Shown here piece after piece: positions 16,970 to 25,309 of a stretch of 64,000 bases of DNA. The first letter of the stretch is position 1. The number at the start of each line of letters is the position of its first letter. The position numbers and the translations under genes are program-made. Below the pieces are notes generated by a model that was given only the letters and a program-made list of their open reading frames with translations, did no database searches and was not told the DNA's origin. Source of the DNA: Mannheimia granulomatis (GTDB lineage: Bacteria > Pseudomonadota > Gammaproteobacteria > Enterobacterales > Pasteurellaceae); assembly GCF_013377255.1 (NCBI RefSeq), contig NZ_CP016614.1:141501-205500 (forward strand), written 5' to 3'.

Positions 16970-17491
16970 TTAAACTTCTTCTATAACGTGATTATGGTTG
17001 CTGTAAATATCAATATCGCCGGCAATTTTTAAGGCTTCTGCCACGATTTCTTTAGCAGATAAATTATTCTCAGTTCGCAGTAATGCGAGGGAGGCGGCTT
17101 TAGCATAATTTCCACCTGAACCGATTGCTAACACATCTTGTTCCGGCTCGATCACATCGCCTGAGCCTGATACCAGCAAAAATTCGCTTTCATTTGCCAC
17201 AATCATCATTGCTTCCAAGCGACGTAAAGCTCGTTCGGTACGCCATTCTTTGGCAAGTTCCACCGCCGATTTCACTAAATGCCCTTGGTGTAATTCCAGC
17301 TTTTTCTCAAACAGGTCGCGCAAAATAAAGGCATCAGCTGTTGAGCCTGCAAAACCTGTAACCACTTTGTCTTTATATAAGCGACGAACTTTCCGTACTG
17401 TGCCTTTTTCAATACAATTTCCGAGTGTGGCTTGACCGTCACCACCAATAGCCACTTTGCCGTCTTTACGCACGCATACAATTGTTGTCAT
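16970..17491 (-). CDS. hslV: HslV peptidase subunit
   Basis: A 173-residue threonine peptidase of the proteasome-beta type that forms the proteolytic chamber of HslVU. The start is set at the ATG at 17491: the product then begins MTTIVCVRKDGKVAIGGDGQ, the conserved N-terminus whose Thr after Met is the catalytic nucleophile, and an AAGGA site precedes it. A longer reading frame extends upstream but would bury the catalytic Thr. GSGGNYAKAAS and the final NHNHVIEEV fit the family. Confidence 0.97.
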   Translation of the reverse strand: MTTIVCVRKDGKVAIGGDGQATLGNCIEKGTVRKVRRLYKDKVVTGFAGSTADAFILRDLFEKKLELHQGHLVKSAVELAKEWRTERALRRLEAMMIVANESEFLLVSGSGDVIEPEQDVLAIGSGGNYAKAASLALLRTENNLSAKEIVAEALKIAGDIDIYSNHNHVIEEV

Positions 17492-17585
17492 TTTAAATCC
17501 TTCTTTTTTCAGAAAACTTTCGCTTATGTGGGGAGGTATTACCGTTTTTTCAAGCACAAGCGGTAATATTCTGGGAATTTTTTGC

Positions 17586-17618
17586 AAAAAAATGGTTTGA
17601 ATAACTTCAAACCATTTT
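17586..17618 (-). terminator. Terminator after the cytochrome b561 gene
   Basis: AAATGGTTTGAA and TTCAAACCATTT form a 12-bp stem with a 4-nt loop, followed on the minus strand by a T-run into TTTTGCAAAAA. Confidence 0.75.
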
Positions 17619-17625
17619 AAGCAAC

Positions 17626-18132
17626 TTAATGTGCCATGCGATTTAAAATCTTTTCACCCTTAATTTGGTGATAAATTGCCATGATAATGTGACCGGCGGT
17701 TAAGGCAAATAATGCCCAAGCTAATTCACCGTGTAATGAATTGCCTAGGGAGACCATCCAATCAATTTTTTCTGTCGCTCCTTCCATTACTTTAACACCA
17801 AACACCTCCAGCGGGCCACGTGCTGCGCCGTATTGGCGGATTAAAGCGATAGTGGGTACTGTCAGCATTAAAATATAGAGTGCTAAATGACCCAGAGTAA
17901 CAAAAATATTGGCCGCGGCAGGGCGATTTTTGCAATTGGCCATCGCCCACAAGGTACGAACAATGATTAACACCATCAAAATTGCACCGACCGATTTATG
18001 ATAGGGTAATAGTGAACGGAAAGTTTCTTCGCCTGCTAAGCCTGTATAAAGCATAAAGCCAAAACAGATTGCCATTGACCAATGTAGAATACGGCTAACT
18101 GTGCCGTAAACTTGTGAATTATCTGAACGCAT
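17626..18132 (-). CDS. cybB: Cytochrome b561
   Basis: A 168-residue inner-membrane dihaem cytochrome of the CybB family with four membrane segments. Candidate haem-ligand histidines are in ILHWSMA (helix 1), PYHKSVGA (helix 2), and the last helix region with LHGELAW and AGHIIMAIYH. Members pass electrons between quinol and acceptors such as superoxide. It sits between hslV and sfsA with no operon link evident. Confidence 0.88.
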   Translation of the reverse strand: MRSDNSQVYGTVSRILHWSMAICFGFMLYTGLAGEETFRSLLPYHKSVGAILMVLIIVRTLWAMANCKNRPAAANIFVTLGHLALYILMLTVPTIALIRQYGAARGPLEVFGVKVMEGATEKIDWMVSLGNSLHGELAWALFALTAGHIIMAIYHQIKGEKILNRMAH

Positions 18133-18205
18133 ATTCCACTCCTTAAGTAAATTTTTCGACAGTATAACGGAAAAGGCGATGTAAAAGTGTAAATTATAGC
18201 AATGA

Positions 18206-18919
18206 CTATAATCTTATCTGCTGATTAAGTAGCATGCCTGTCGGTTTATCATTTTCCATCAACATCTCGATTTTATACGCTAAGGCTTTCACATTTTGCA
18301 ATTTTGCCGTTTCAAATAATGCGGCATATTGGGGGTCAATCTGTTGTGCGACTGCAAAGCTTGTTATACCTGTGTGTAAAATAGCGAAAAAAATGACCGC
18401 TTGTGAGCCTTGCTGTGCAATCAAAGTCAATTCTCGTAAGTGCTTTTGCCCTCGAGCTGTTTTGGCATCCGGGAACATTCCGATGCCATTTTCCGTTAAA
18501 AGTGTGGTAGATTTTACTTCTACAAAGCAATTTGGCAAAGGCTCAGATTTTAGTAGAAAATCAATACGGCTGTTTTCTGTGCCATATTTCTGTTCCGGTA
18601 AAATTTCTGCGTAAGTAGAAAGCTCTTTTATCCATTGATGTTCAAGGGCTTCTTGTACAAGCTGATTAGCACGTAGAGTGTTTACGCAAATAAAATGCCC
18701 GGCTTGGGTTTGGGTTAATTCCCAAGTGTGAGCATATTTGCGTTTTGGGTTATCAGAGGTTGAAAACCAAACGGTATCGCCCACATTGGCACAACCTGTC
18801 ATCGCGCCTGTATTTGGGCAATGAAGGGTGATTTGTTTGCCATCGGGTAATTGAATATCGGCAAGAAAACGCTTATAACGGCGAAGTAAGATTCCTTTAG
18901 AGAGATTGGGAAATTGCAT
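18206..18919 (-). CDS. sfsA: SfsA, DNA/RNA nuclease-like protein
   Basis: A 237-residue SfsA (sugar fermentation stimulation) family protein. Blocks seen are the N-terminal GILLRRYKRFLADI, the CPNTGAMTGC motif, ENSRIDFLL and CFVEVKSTTL (PD-(D/E)XK-like nuclease core), and FPDAKTARGQKHLREL. Early work linked it to maltose-gene regulation; structure-based work suggests a nuclease. It overlaps no neighbour and lies 15 bp after the DMT transporter gene, so the two may be cotranscribed. Confidence 0.96.
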   Translation of the reverse strand: MQFPNLSKGILLRRYKRFLADIQLPDGKQITLHCPNTGAMTGCANVGDTVWFSTSDNPKRKYAHTWELTQTQAGHFICVNTLRANQLVQEALEHQWIKELSTYAEILPEQKYGTENSRIDFLLKSEPLPNCFVEVKSTTLLTENGIGMFPDAKTARGQKHLRELTLIAQQGSQAVIFFAILHTGITSFAVAQQIDPQYAALFETAKLQNVKALAYKIEMLMENDKPTGMLLNQQIRL

Positions 18920-18934
18920 GAGTAAAAAACTCTC

Positions 18935-19804
18935 CTATTTTAACCGCTTGTTGTGCTTGAGAATCGGCAATAATACAGAAAGTAATGCGGTACAAATGAC
19001 GATAATAATGCCTATCCAAGTAATTAAACTTAACGTTTCAGATAAAAACAGCATTGCCATTAAAATACCGAAAACAGGTTCAAGGGCAAGTAGAATACCT
19101 GCTAGAATGGGCGAAGATTGATTTATACCTTTGTTCCAAAGTAGCATTGCTAAAAAGCTACATATAAGACCTAAATAGGCGACACTCGCCCAAGCAAATA
19201 GGTTACTTGATAATTGCCAAGTTGGTGATAAAAGCAGTGTTAAAGGCAATGCGGTAATTGCGCCTTGAACTAGCATAATGTAGGTTAGATCGGTTACTTT
19301 AACAGATTGCATAATATCTTTGCTGATATACATTCCGATAATAAAGCTAAGGCTGCCTAACACAACCAGTAGTAAACCGAAAGCATTAATCACGCCACTA
19401 TCATCACCACCTAAGACCATGATCAGAATTCCGATACAAGCCAATAAACTTAATATAAAATCTAATCTTGTGGCCCGTTTTTTAAAACAGAAGTAACCGA
19501 CCAGAACAGTTAAAAGCGGGTTCAAACCCAGCAGGGCAACGGCGCTTGAGGCAGAGGTTAATTTTAACCCTGCAAATTGTAGGATGACGCACAGTGGTAA
19601 AGTTAAAAAGCTAACAAGCCACACCTTTATACTTTGATTTTGCGGAATTTGGCGATAAACCCGGCTTGCAAACGGGAATGCGATTAATGCTGCAAAGGTA
19701 AGTCGAATTTGCATGATCTGGATGGGGTCAAATTCCATTACTGCAAACTTACCTACGATAAAAGAACTTGCCCAAATCAGTACGGCAAGTAATAAATAAA
19801 TCAT
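18935..19804 (-). CDS. EamA/DMT-superfamily transporter
   Basis: A 289-residue inner-membrane protein with about ten hydrophobic segments in two EamA repeats, the first around residues 1-135 and the second about 145-285. Conserved DMT features include LTSASSAVALLGLNPLLTVLVGY in the first repeat and ILLALEPVFGILMAMLFLSETLS in the second. The family exports metabolites such as amino acids; no substrate can be assigned. The start codon directly abuts the stop of the VOC-family gene upstream, so the two are translationally linked. Confidence 0.88.
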   Translation of the reverse strand: MIYLLLAVLIWASSFIVGKFAVMEFDPIQIMQIRLTFAALIAFPFASRVYRQIPQNQSIKVWLVSFLTLPLCVILQFAGLKLTSASSAVALLGLNPLLTVLVGYFCFKKRATRLDFILSLLACIGILIMVLGGDDSGVINAFGLLLVVLGSLSFIIGMYISKDIMQSVKVTDLTYIMLVQGAITALPLTLLLSPTWQLSSNLFAWASVAYLGLICSFLAMLLWNKGINQSSPILAGILLALEPVFGILMAMLFLSETLSLITWIGIIIVICTALLSVLLPILKHNKRLK

Positions 19805-20200
19805 TTAACTATCCTCATAAAATTCTAGTGGGAGATCATCAGGATCGCGGAAAAAAGTAAAACGCTTGCCGGTAATCTCATCAATTCTGATTCCTTCATG
19901 AGGTAAATTATGCTGTTCTAAAAAAGCAATCGCCTGTTCAATGCTTTCTACTTTAAATGCCAAATGGCGAAGTCCGCATGTTTCAGGAGAACTAAAGCGA
20001 GGTGGTGTTAGCGGAAAACTAAAAAGCTCAATTTGTGAGCCATCTTGAAAGCGTAAATCCAATTTATAACTCTTGCGTGAAGCTCGGTAGGTTTCCTCAA
20101 TAATTTCCGCTCCCAAAATTTGAGTATAGAAATATTTGGATTTTTCGTAATCAGATACGATTAAGGCAATATGGTGAAAGCCTAAAATGGGTGATTTCAT
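19805..20200 (-). CDS. VOC-family (glyoxalase-like) protein, YaeR type
   Basis: A 131-residue vicinal-oxygen-chelate protein with two beta-alpha-beta-beta-beta modules. Metal-ligand candidates are His in FHHIALIV, Glu in QIELFSF, His in LRHLAFKV and Glu in LPLEFYE. It matches the small YaeR/GloA2 group more than canonical glyoxalase I. The specific reaction is unknown. It is the first gene of a likely yaeR-like/DMT/sfsA run. Confidence 0.85.
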   Translation of the reverse strand: MKSPILGFHHIALIVSDYEKSKYFYTQILGAEIIEETYRASRKSYKLDLRFQDGSQIELFSFPLTPPRFSSPETCGLRHLAFKVESIEQAIAFLEQHNLPHEGIRIDEITGKRFTFFRDPDDLPLEFYEDS

Positions 20201-20281
20201 TTTTTTCTCAATTTGTAAAATTTTTGGTAAAACGGACCGCTTGCAGTATGATTGTTTCTTTTTTCGATTTCAAGATTTTTA

Positions 20282-21424
20282 ATGACTAGCAACTTTTCAC
20301 AATATCCTCTCGCCCAAGCCTCGGTTTCTGACTTTTTTGCGAAATCGGCACTGGATTGGTTTGAGCAATACGGAAGAAAACATTTGCCTTGGCAGCAGAA
20401 AAAAACTTTATATAAGGTTTGGCTATCGGAAGTAATGCTGCAACAAACTCAAGTTGCAACGGTTATTCCTTATTTTGAACGTTTTATTGAACGATTTCCG
20501 ACGGTAACTGACTTAGCTAATGCTTCCATTGATGAAGTATTACATTTATGGACAGGATTGGGCTATTACGCTCGTGCGAGAAATTTGCACAATGCCGCTA
20601 TTCAAATTAGGGATCGCTTTCAGGGCGAATTCCCTACCCGCTTTGATGATGTACTGAGTTTATCCGGTGTAGGCAGAAGTACCGCTGGGGCAATTTTATC
20701 CTCCGTTTTGGATGCCCCACACCCGATTTTGGATGGAAATGTAAAACGTGTGCTGAGTCGTTATTTTGCGGTGGAAGGTTGGCCGGGTGAGAAAGCGGTT
20801 GAAAATCAGCTTTGGAACTTGAGTGAACGTGTTACTCCAAGTACACAAGTGGCGGATTTTAACCAAGCAATGATGGATTTAGGTGCAATGATTTGCACTC
20901 GTACCAAACCCAAATGCTTGATTTGTCCATTGCAAAATCAATGTAAAGCCAATGCAATGCAGGCGTGGCAGGCATTCCCTGCGAAAAAACCGAAGAAATC
21001 TTTACCCGAACGCCAAACTTATTTTCTGGTGTTAAAAGTCGGCTCAAAGGTGCTTTTACAAAAACGAGAGGCTAAAGGTATTTGGGGCGGATTGTTTGTG
21101 TTTCCGCAATTTGATAGTTTGGATACGCTCAAGCGGTCAAATTTGATGAAAAATTTACAAATTTCACAGCAATTAGGTACATTTAGGCATACATTTAGCC
21201 ATTTTCATCTGGATATTACCCCTATTCTGGTTGAGGTGGATTTGCAAAAAAATACTGAAATTTTACCGCTTGTTGCGAGAGAAAACGGAGGAAATTATCT
21301 TTCGGCTGTATCTTCAGCAACAGATTATTGGTATGATTTGTACCAAAATAATGAAGTAGGTTTAGCTACGCCGGTTAAGCGTATTTTGGATGAACTGGCG
21401 TTTACAGTAAAACATGATATTTAA
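20282..21424 (+). CDS. mutY: A/G-specific adenine DNA glycosylase
   Basis: A 380-residue base-excision repair enzyme that removes adenine mispaired with 8-oxoguanine. The catalytic core has LPWQ, EVMLQQTQV (catalytic Glu region), the helix-hairpin-helix LSGVGRSTAGAIL and the catalytic Asp in HPILDGNVKRVL. The iron-sulfur cluster motif CTRTKPKCLICPLQNQC follows, then a C-terminal NUDIX-like 8-oxoG recognition domain. The ATG at 20282 is chosen over an in-frame TTG at 20252. It heads the conserved mutY-yggX-mltC cluster, as in enterobacteria. Confidence 0.97.
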   Translation: MTSNFSQYPLAQASVSDFFAKSALDWFEQYGRKHLPWQQKKTLYKVWLSEVMLQQTQVATVIPYFERFIERFPTVTDLANASIDEVLHLWTGLGYYARARNLHNAAIQIRDRFQGEFPTRFDDVLSLSGVGRSTAGAILSSVLDAPHPILDGNVKRVLSRYFAVEGWPGEKAVENQLWNLSERVTPSTQVADFNQAMMDLGAMICTRTKPKCLICPLQNQCKANAMQAWQAFPAKKPKKSLPERQTYFLVLKVGSKVLLQKREAKGIWGGLFVFPQFDSLDTLKRSNLMKNLQISQQLGTFRHTFSHFHLDITPILVEVDLQKNTEILPLVARENGGNYLSAVSSATDYWYDLYQNNEVGLATPVKRILDELAFTVKHDI

Positions 21425-21435
21425 GGATTAAAATT

Positions 21436-21705
21436 ATGGCACGAACCATATTTTGCGAGTATTTAAAACAAGATGCCGAAGGCTTAGATTTTCAACTTTA
21501 TCCGGGCGATCTCGGTAAACGTATTTTTGATTCAATCAGCAAACAAGCATGGTCGGAATGGATTAAAAAGCAGACTATGTTGGTAAACGAAAAAAAATTG
21601 AATATGATGAATCCCGAACACCGAAAATTACTGGAGCAAGAAATGGTGAGTTTCTTATTTGAAGGTAAAGAAGTCGTGATTGAGGGCTATAAGCCGATTG
21701 AATAA
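21436..21705 (+). CDS. yggX: Fe(2+)-trafficking protein YggX
   Basis: An 89-residue small protein linked to iron handling and protection of iron-sulfur clusters from oxidation. It begins MARTIFCEYLKQDAEGLDFQ with the conserved Cys at position 7, and contains YPGDLGKRIFDSIS and WIKKQTMLVNEKKLNMM. It is 11 bp after mutY and immediately before mltC, the conserved order. Confidence 0.97.
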   Translation: MARTIFCEYLKQDAEGLDFQLYPGDLGKRIFDSISKQAWSEWIKKQTMLVNEKKLNMMNPEHRKLLEQEMVSFLFEGKEVVIEGYKPIE

Positions 21706-21720
21706 TTGAAGGTAAAATCA

Positions 21721-22815
21721 ATGAAAAAATATGCTAAGTATTTGCCGCTTTTGGCAATTATTCCCTTTCTTGCATCTTGCGGCAGTAAATCCTCTAGCGG
21801 TAAAAAACCTAAATCTACTCGTGTGGATTACTCAAAAGATACCAACGGTTTAGACATTCTAACAGGTCAATTTTCCCATAATATTGATGATATTTGGGGA
21901 AGTAATGAACTGTTGGTTGCCAGTAAAAAAGATTACGTAAAATATACCGATAAGTTCTATACCCGTAGCCATATTTCCTTTGAAGAAGGGGTTATTACAA
22001 TTGAAACCTTAGGTGACCAAAATCATCTTCGTAACTCAATTGTCCATACTTTATTAATGGGTCGAGATCCTAGAGGGATAGACTTGTTTTCATCAGGAGA
22101 TGTGCCAATTAGTACAAATCCTTTCTTAAAAGGGCAGGTAAGGGATCAGTTTGGTCGTGATATTACCAATATCGCCCTTGCAAATGATTTTGCTACCTAT
22201 CTTATTCAAAATAAACTTCAAACTCGCCGCTTAAAGAATGGTCGAAATGCGATGTATGTAGCGATTAAAATGGTAGAAGGGCACGTTGAAGTACGTGCAA
22301 GACAATATTTACCGCTGGTACGCAAAATGGCTAAACAATATGGCATTGAGCCAAGCTTGATCTTAGGGATTATGGAAGTTGAATCTGCATTCAACCCTTA
22401 TGCGGTAAGCTATGCCAATGCAATTGGCTTAATGCAGGTAGTGCCCCGTACCGCAGGTCGGGATATTTTTGCCCGCAAAGGTATGGGTGGACAGCCAAGT
22501 CGTGAATACCTGTATAATCCGTCTAATAATATTGATGCCGGTACGCTCTATTTAACCATCCTACGCGATGAATATTTAGACGGCATTATCGACACAACAG
22601 CAAAACGTTATGCAATGATTTCTGCTTATAACAGTGGAGCGGGTGCGGTATTACGTGTATTTGATTCAGATAAGTATGCTGCGATTGACAGAATTAACGA
22701 TCTCTCGGCGGATGCGGTTTATCGTATTTTAACAACCGCACATCCATCTTCTCAAGCTCGTAATTACTTACGTAAAGTAACGACGGCGAGAGAAAAGTAT
22801 CGCAATATTCGATAA
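21721..22815 (+). CDS. mltC: Membrane-bound lytic murein transglycosylase C
   Basis: A 364-residue outer-membrane lipoprotein that cleaves the peptidoglycan glycan backbone to 1,6-anhydromuropeptides. The ATG at 21721 gives a clean lipoprotein signal with a lipobox FLASC (Cys at about 20); an upstream TTG at 21706 is less likely, since GAAGG fits as the ribosome binding site. The SLT domain occupies roughly residues 195-350 with catalytic Glu in LGIMEVESAFNPYAVS, then IGLMQVVPRTAGRD and YNSGAGAVLRVF. Confidence 0.96.
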   Translation: MKKYAKYLPLLAIIPFLASCGSKSSSGKKPKSTRVDYSKDTNGLDILTGQFSHNIDDIWGSNELLVASKKDYVKYTDKFYTRSHISFEEGVITIETLGDQNHLRNSIVHTLLMGRDPRGIDLFSSGDVPISTNPFLKGQVRDQFGRDITNIALANDFATYLIQNKLQTRRLKNGRNAMYVAIKMVEGHVEVRARQYLPLVRKMAKQYGIEPSLILGIMEVESAFNPYAVSYANAIGLMQVVPRTAGRDIFARKGMGGQPSREYLYNPSNNIDAGTLYLTILRDEYLDGIIDTTAKRYAMISAYNSGAGAVLRVFDSDKYAAIDRINDLSADAVYRILTTAHPSSQARNYLRKVTTAREKYRNIR

Positions 22816-22898
22816 TTTATGATTTGAGCTGTTTTTAGACGAAACGTATAAAAAAAGCACATTCAAGCAGCGGTTTTTTCGAATTCATAAAAAAATGT

Positions 22899-22927
22899 TT
22901 GACGTTGCGGGCTGAAATTAGCATAAT
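22899..22927 (+). promoter_or_regulatory. Promoter of the first tRNA-Phe/tRNA-Asn unit
   Basis: TTGACG (22899-22904) and CATAAT (22922-22927) are spaced by 17 bp, about 18 bp before tRNA-Phe. The same pair occurs before the second unit. Confidence 0.75.
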
Positions 22928-22945
22928 GCACCCCGCAACGACGTT

Positions 22946-23021
22946 GCCTCGATAGCTCAGTCGGTAGAGCAGGGGATTGAAAATCCCCGTGTCGGTGGTT
23001 CGATTCCGCCTCGAGGCACCA
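22946..23021 (+). tRNA. tRNA-Phe (GAA), copy 1
   Basis: A 76-nt cloverleaf with acceptor arms GCCTCGA/TCGAGGC, D-loop AGCTCAGTCGGTAGAGC, anticodon GAA at 22979-22981 in a GGGGATTGAAAATCCCC arm, T-arm GGTTCGATTCC, and encoded CCA. Confidence 0.97.
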
Positions 23022-23026
23022 TCAAT

Positions 23027-23102
23027 TCCTCCTTAGTTCAGTCGGTAGAACGGTGGACTGTTAATCCATATGTCGCAGGTTCGAGTCCCGCAGGAGGAGC
23101 CA
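23027..23102 (+). tRNA. tRNA-Asn (GTT), copy 1
   Basis: A 76-nt cloverleaf with acceptor arms TCCTCCT/AGGAGGA, anticodon GTT at 23060-23062 (GGACTGTTAATCC), T-arm with GGTTCGAGTCC and encoded CCA. It is 5 nt after tRNA-Phe and cotranscribed with it. Confidence 0.97.
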
Positions 23103-23112
23103 TATTCAAGAA

Positions 23113-23147
23113 GCCCTGATGAGAAATCATCGGGGTTTTCGTTTTTT
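23113..23147 (+). terminator. Terminator of tRNA unit 1
   Basis: CCCTGATGA-GAAA-TCATCGGGG stem-loop with a GAAA tetraloop followed by TTTTCGTTTTTT. Confidence 0.88.
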
Positions 23148-23224
23148 ATAATTTGTAAAAAACAGATGATTGCTCAATTTTTAGTATGATGTGCCCTAAA
23201 ATGTTAAATTTCCTCGAATTCTAT

Positions 23225-23253
23225 TTGACGAAGCCAAAAAAAATCAGCATAAT
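23225..23253 (+). promoter_or_regulatory. Promoter of the second tRNA unit
   Basis: TTGACG (23225-23230) and CATAAT (23248-23253), 17-bp spacing, same geometry as copy 1 although the intervening sequence has diverged. Confidence 0.75.
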
Positions 23254-23274
23254 GCACACTACAAACGACGAGTC

Positions 23275-23350
23275 GCCTCGATAGCTCAGTCGGTAGAGCA
23301 GGGGATTGAAAATCCCCGTGTCGGTGGTTCGATTCCGCCTCGAGGCACCA
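23275..23350 (+). tRNA. tRNA-Phe (GAA), copy 2
   Basis: Identical in sequence to the copy at 22946-23021; anticodon GAA at 23308-23310, encoded CCA. Confidence 0.97.
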
Positions 23351-23355
23351 TCAAT

Positions 23356-23431
23356 TCCTCCTTAGTTCAGTCGGTAGAACGGTGGACTGTTAATCCATAT
23401 GTCGCAGGTTCGAGTCCCGCAGGAGGAGCCA
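23356..23431 (+). tRNA. tRNA-Asn (GTT), copy 2
   Basis: Identical in sequence to the copy at 23027-23102, with the same 5-nt spacer after tRNA-Phe; anticodon GTT at 23389-23391. Confidence 0.97.
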
Positions 23432-23442
23432 TATTCAGAAAG

Positions 23443-23474
23443 CCCTGATGAGAAATCATCGGGGCTTTTACCTT
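23443..23474 (+). terminator. Terminator of tRNA unit 2
   Basis: The same CCCTGATGA-GAAA-TCATCGGGG stem-loop as after unit 1, followed by CTTTTACCTTTT. Confidence 0.85.
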
Positions 23475-23721
23475 TTAGCAATCTATCCTTACTTTTTTTA
23501 TTGAATTTTGTGAACTACTTCTCATTTCTCAAATAAACTTGAAAATACTACTTCACTTTTGCCAAGAATTCGGAGTATTATGATCATAAATTACAACAAA
23601 TAATAATGATTCCTCGAATATCGTCAAATTTTACGACATAGCCTAAACCCCTATGTCGTTTTTTTATTTTCCTATAATCTCCCCGCTTTTTTTTGTATAA
23701 TGTCTGCAATTTGGCGCTTGT
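23475..23721. other. AT-rich intergenic region before ffh
   Basis: No credible gene is visible. The only structure seen is a hairpin at 23633-23659 (ACGACATAG/CTATGTCGT) followed by a run of seven T, which is a good terminator on the plus strand with no gene directly in front of it. A small RNA ending there is possible but unsupported by any other signal. Confidence 0.5.
23633..23666 (+). terminator. Orphan hairpin terminator
   Basis: ACGACATAG (23633-23641) and CTATGTCGT (23651-23659) form a 9-bp stem followed by TTTTTT. No coding gene ends just upstream. Confidence 0.7.
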
Positions 23722-23803
23722 AAGCGGTCACAAAAAGTATTGCTTTTTGAACGTTGGCTTTGCCAACGGCAGCGAAGCTGTGAACAATCCTTATAAGGAT
23801 TGT
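23722..23803 (+). repeat. Intergenic hairpin repeat, copy 1 (upstream of ffh)
   Basis: An 82-bp element made of an uptake-sequence end (AAGCGGTCAC), an A/T-rich inverted arm with TATTGCTTTTTGAAC, the palindrome GTTGGCTTTGCCAAC, a GCGAAGCTGTGAAC segment and the palindrome ACAATCCTTATAAGGATTGT. The reverse complement of 29668-29750 is nearly the same along its whole length. Confidence 0.85.
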
Positions 23804-23843
23804 GAATACTTTCTTTTAAAATTTTGCAAATTGAGAACCCAAT

Positions 23844-25235
23844 ATGTTTGAAAACCTATCCGATAGACTTTCGAAGACCCTGCGTAATATCACAGGTAAA
23901 GGTCGTTTAACTGAAGATAATATTAAAGATACTCTGCGTGAAGTGCGTATGGCATTACTTGAGGCGGATGTTGCTTTGCCTGTAGTGCGTGATTTTATCA
24001 ATAAAGTTAAAGAGCGTGCGTTGGGCGTTGAAGTCAATAAAAGCCTAACGCCGGGGCAAGAATTTTTAAAAATCGTGCAAGGTGAATTAGAAAGTGCGAT
24101 GGGAGATGCCAATGAGGAGCTCAATCTTGCGGCTCAACCGCCTGCGGTCATTTTAATGGCGGGTTTACAAGGTGCGGGTAAAACCACCTCGGTCGGCAAA
24201 TTGGCGAAATTCTTAAAAGAACGCCACAAGAAAAAAGTATTAGTGGTCTCTGCTGACGTTTACCGCCCGGCGGCGATTAAACAGCTCCAAACGCTTGCTG
24301 AAGCATTAAAAGTGGACTTTTTCCCTACCGAAACCAGCCAAAAGCCTGTTGCTATTGCTGAAGCTGCACTTAAGCACGCCAAGCTTAATTTTTTTGATGT
24401 GTTGATTGTCGATACAGCAGGTCGTTTGCACGTTGATGGCGAGATGATGGAGGAGATTCAACAAGTCCACGCCGCTCTCAACCCGATTGAAACTTTGTTT
24501 ACCGTCGATGCGATGACCGGTCAAGATGCAGCTAATACAGCGAAAGCCTTTAATGAAGCTTTGCCTCTCACCGGAGTAATTTTAACCAAAGTTGATGGCG
24601 ATGCCCGTGGTGGTGCGGCACTTTCTATCCGCCAAATTACCGGCAAGCCGATTAAATTCTTAGGTGTGGGCGAGAAAACGGATGCTCTTGAGCCGTTCCA
24701 CCCGGATCGTGTTGCTTCCCGCATTCTTGGTATGGGCGATGTAATGTCGTTAATTGAAGACTTACAGCGTTCTGTTGATCAAGAAAAAGCCGAAAAAATG
24801 GCGGCAAAATTCAAGAAAGGGGACGATTTTACCCTTGAAGATTTCCGTGAACAGCTGATCGAAATGAAAAAGATGGGCGGAATGATGTCAATGCTAGACA
24901 AACTTCCCGGTGCGAAAAATTTGCCTGATCACGTCAAAAACCAAGTGGATGACAAAATGTTCGTGAAAATGGAAGCGATCATTAATTCCATGACTCTTAA
25001 AGAGCGTGCCAACCCGGATATTATCAAAGGCTCTCGCCGTCGCCGTATTGCTCTCGGCTCAGGTACACAGGTGCAAGATGTTAACAAACTGCTTAAACAG
25101 TTTGATGAAATGCAGCGTATGATGAAAAAAATGCGTAAAGGTGGAATGGCGAAAATGATGAGAGGCATGAAAGGCTTAATGGGCGGAGGAATGGGCGGCT
25201 TAGGCGGCTTGGGTAGTATGTTCGGCAAGCGGTAA
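23844..25235 (+). CDS. ffh: Signal recognition particle protein Ffh
   Basis: A 463-residue GTPase that, with 4.5S RNA, targets nascent membrane proteins to FtsY and the Sec translocon. The N domain (about 1-90), G domain with GLQGAGKTTS P-loop (about residue 107), DTAGRLH and TKVDGDARGG guanine-specificity motifs, and the Met-rich M domain from about residue 300 with MMSMLDKLPGAKNL and SRRRRIALGSGT are all visible. The C-terminal tail is rich in Gly and Met. The hairpin repeat at 23722-23803 lies 40 bp before its start. Confidence 0.98.
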   Translation: MFENLSDRLSKTLRNITGKGRLTEDNIKDTLREVRMALLEADVALPVVRDFINKVKERALGVEVNKSLTPGQEFLKIVQGELESAMGDANEELNLAAQPPAVILMAGLQGAGKTTSVGKLAKFLKERHKKKVLVVSADVYRPAAIKQLQTLAEALKVDFFPTETSQKPVAIAEAALKHAKLNFFDVLIVDTAGRLHVDGEMMEEIQQVHAALNPIETLFTVDAMTGQDAANTAKAFNEALPLTGVILTKVDGDARGGAALSIRQITGKPIKFLGVGEKTDALEPFHPDRVASRILGMGDVMSLIEDLQRSVDQEKAEKMAAKFKKGDDFTLEDFREQLIEMKKMGGMMSMLDKLPGAKNLPDHVKNQVDDKMFVKMEAIINSMTLKERANPDIIKGSRRRRIALGSGTQVQDVNKLLKQFDEMQRMMKKMRKGGMAKMMRGMKGLMGGGMGGLGGLGSMFGKR

Positions 25236-25263
25236 AATTTTCACATTATTTTGCAAATAACTA

Positions 25264-25296
25264 AAAGGCACAAAATTCAGTTTTGTGCCTTTTTTA
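25264..25296. terminator. ffh terminator
   Basis: AAAGGCACAAAA and TTTTGTGCCTTT pair around TTCAG and are followed by a T-run. It may also serve the convergent diflavin reductase gene. Confidence 0.88.
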
Positions 25297-25309
25297 TCGT
25301 ACTTAAAAA

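Noticed and set aside
22946..23431. Regularly repeated units resembling a CRISPR-like array
   Set aside because: The repeats are two tRNA-Phe and two tRNA-Asn genes with full cloverleaves; there are only two units and no spacer pattern.
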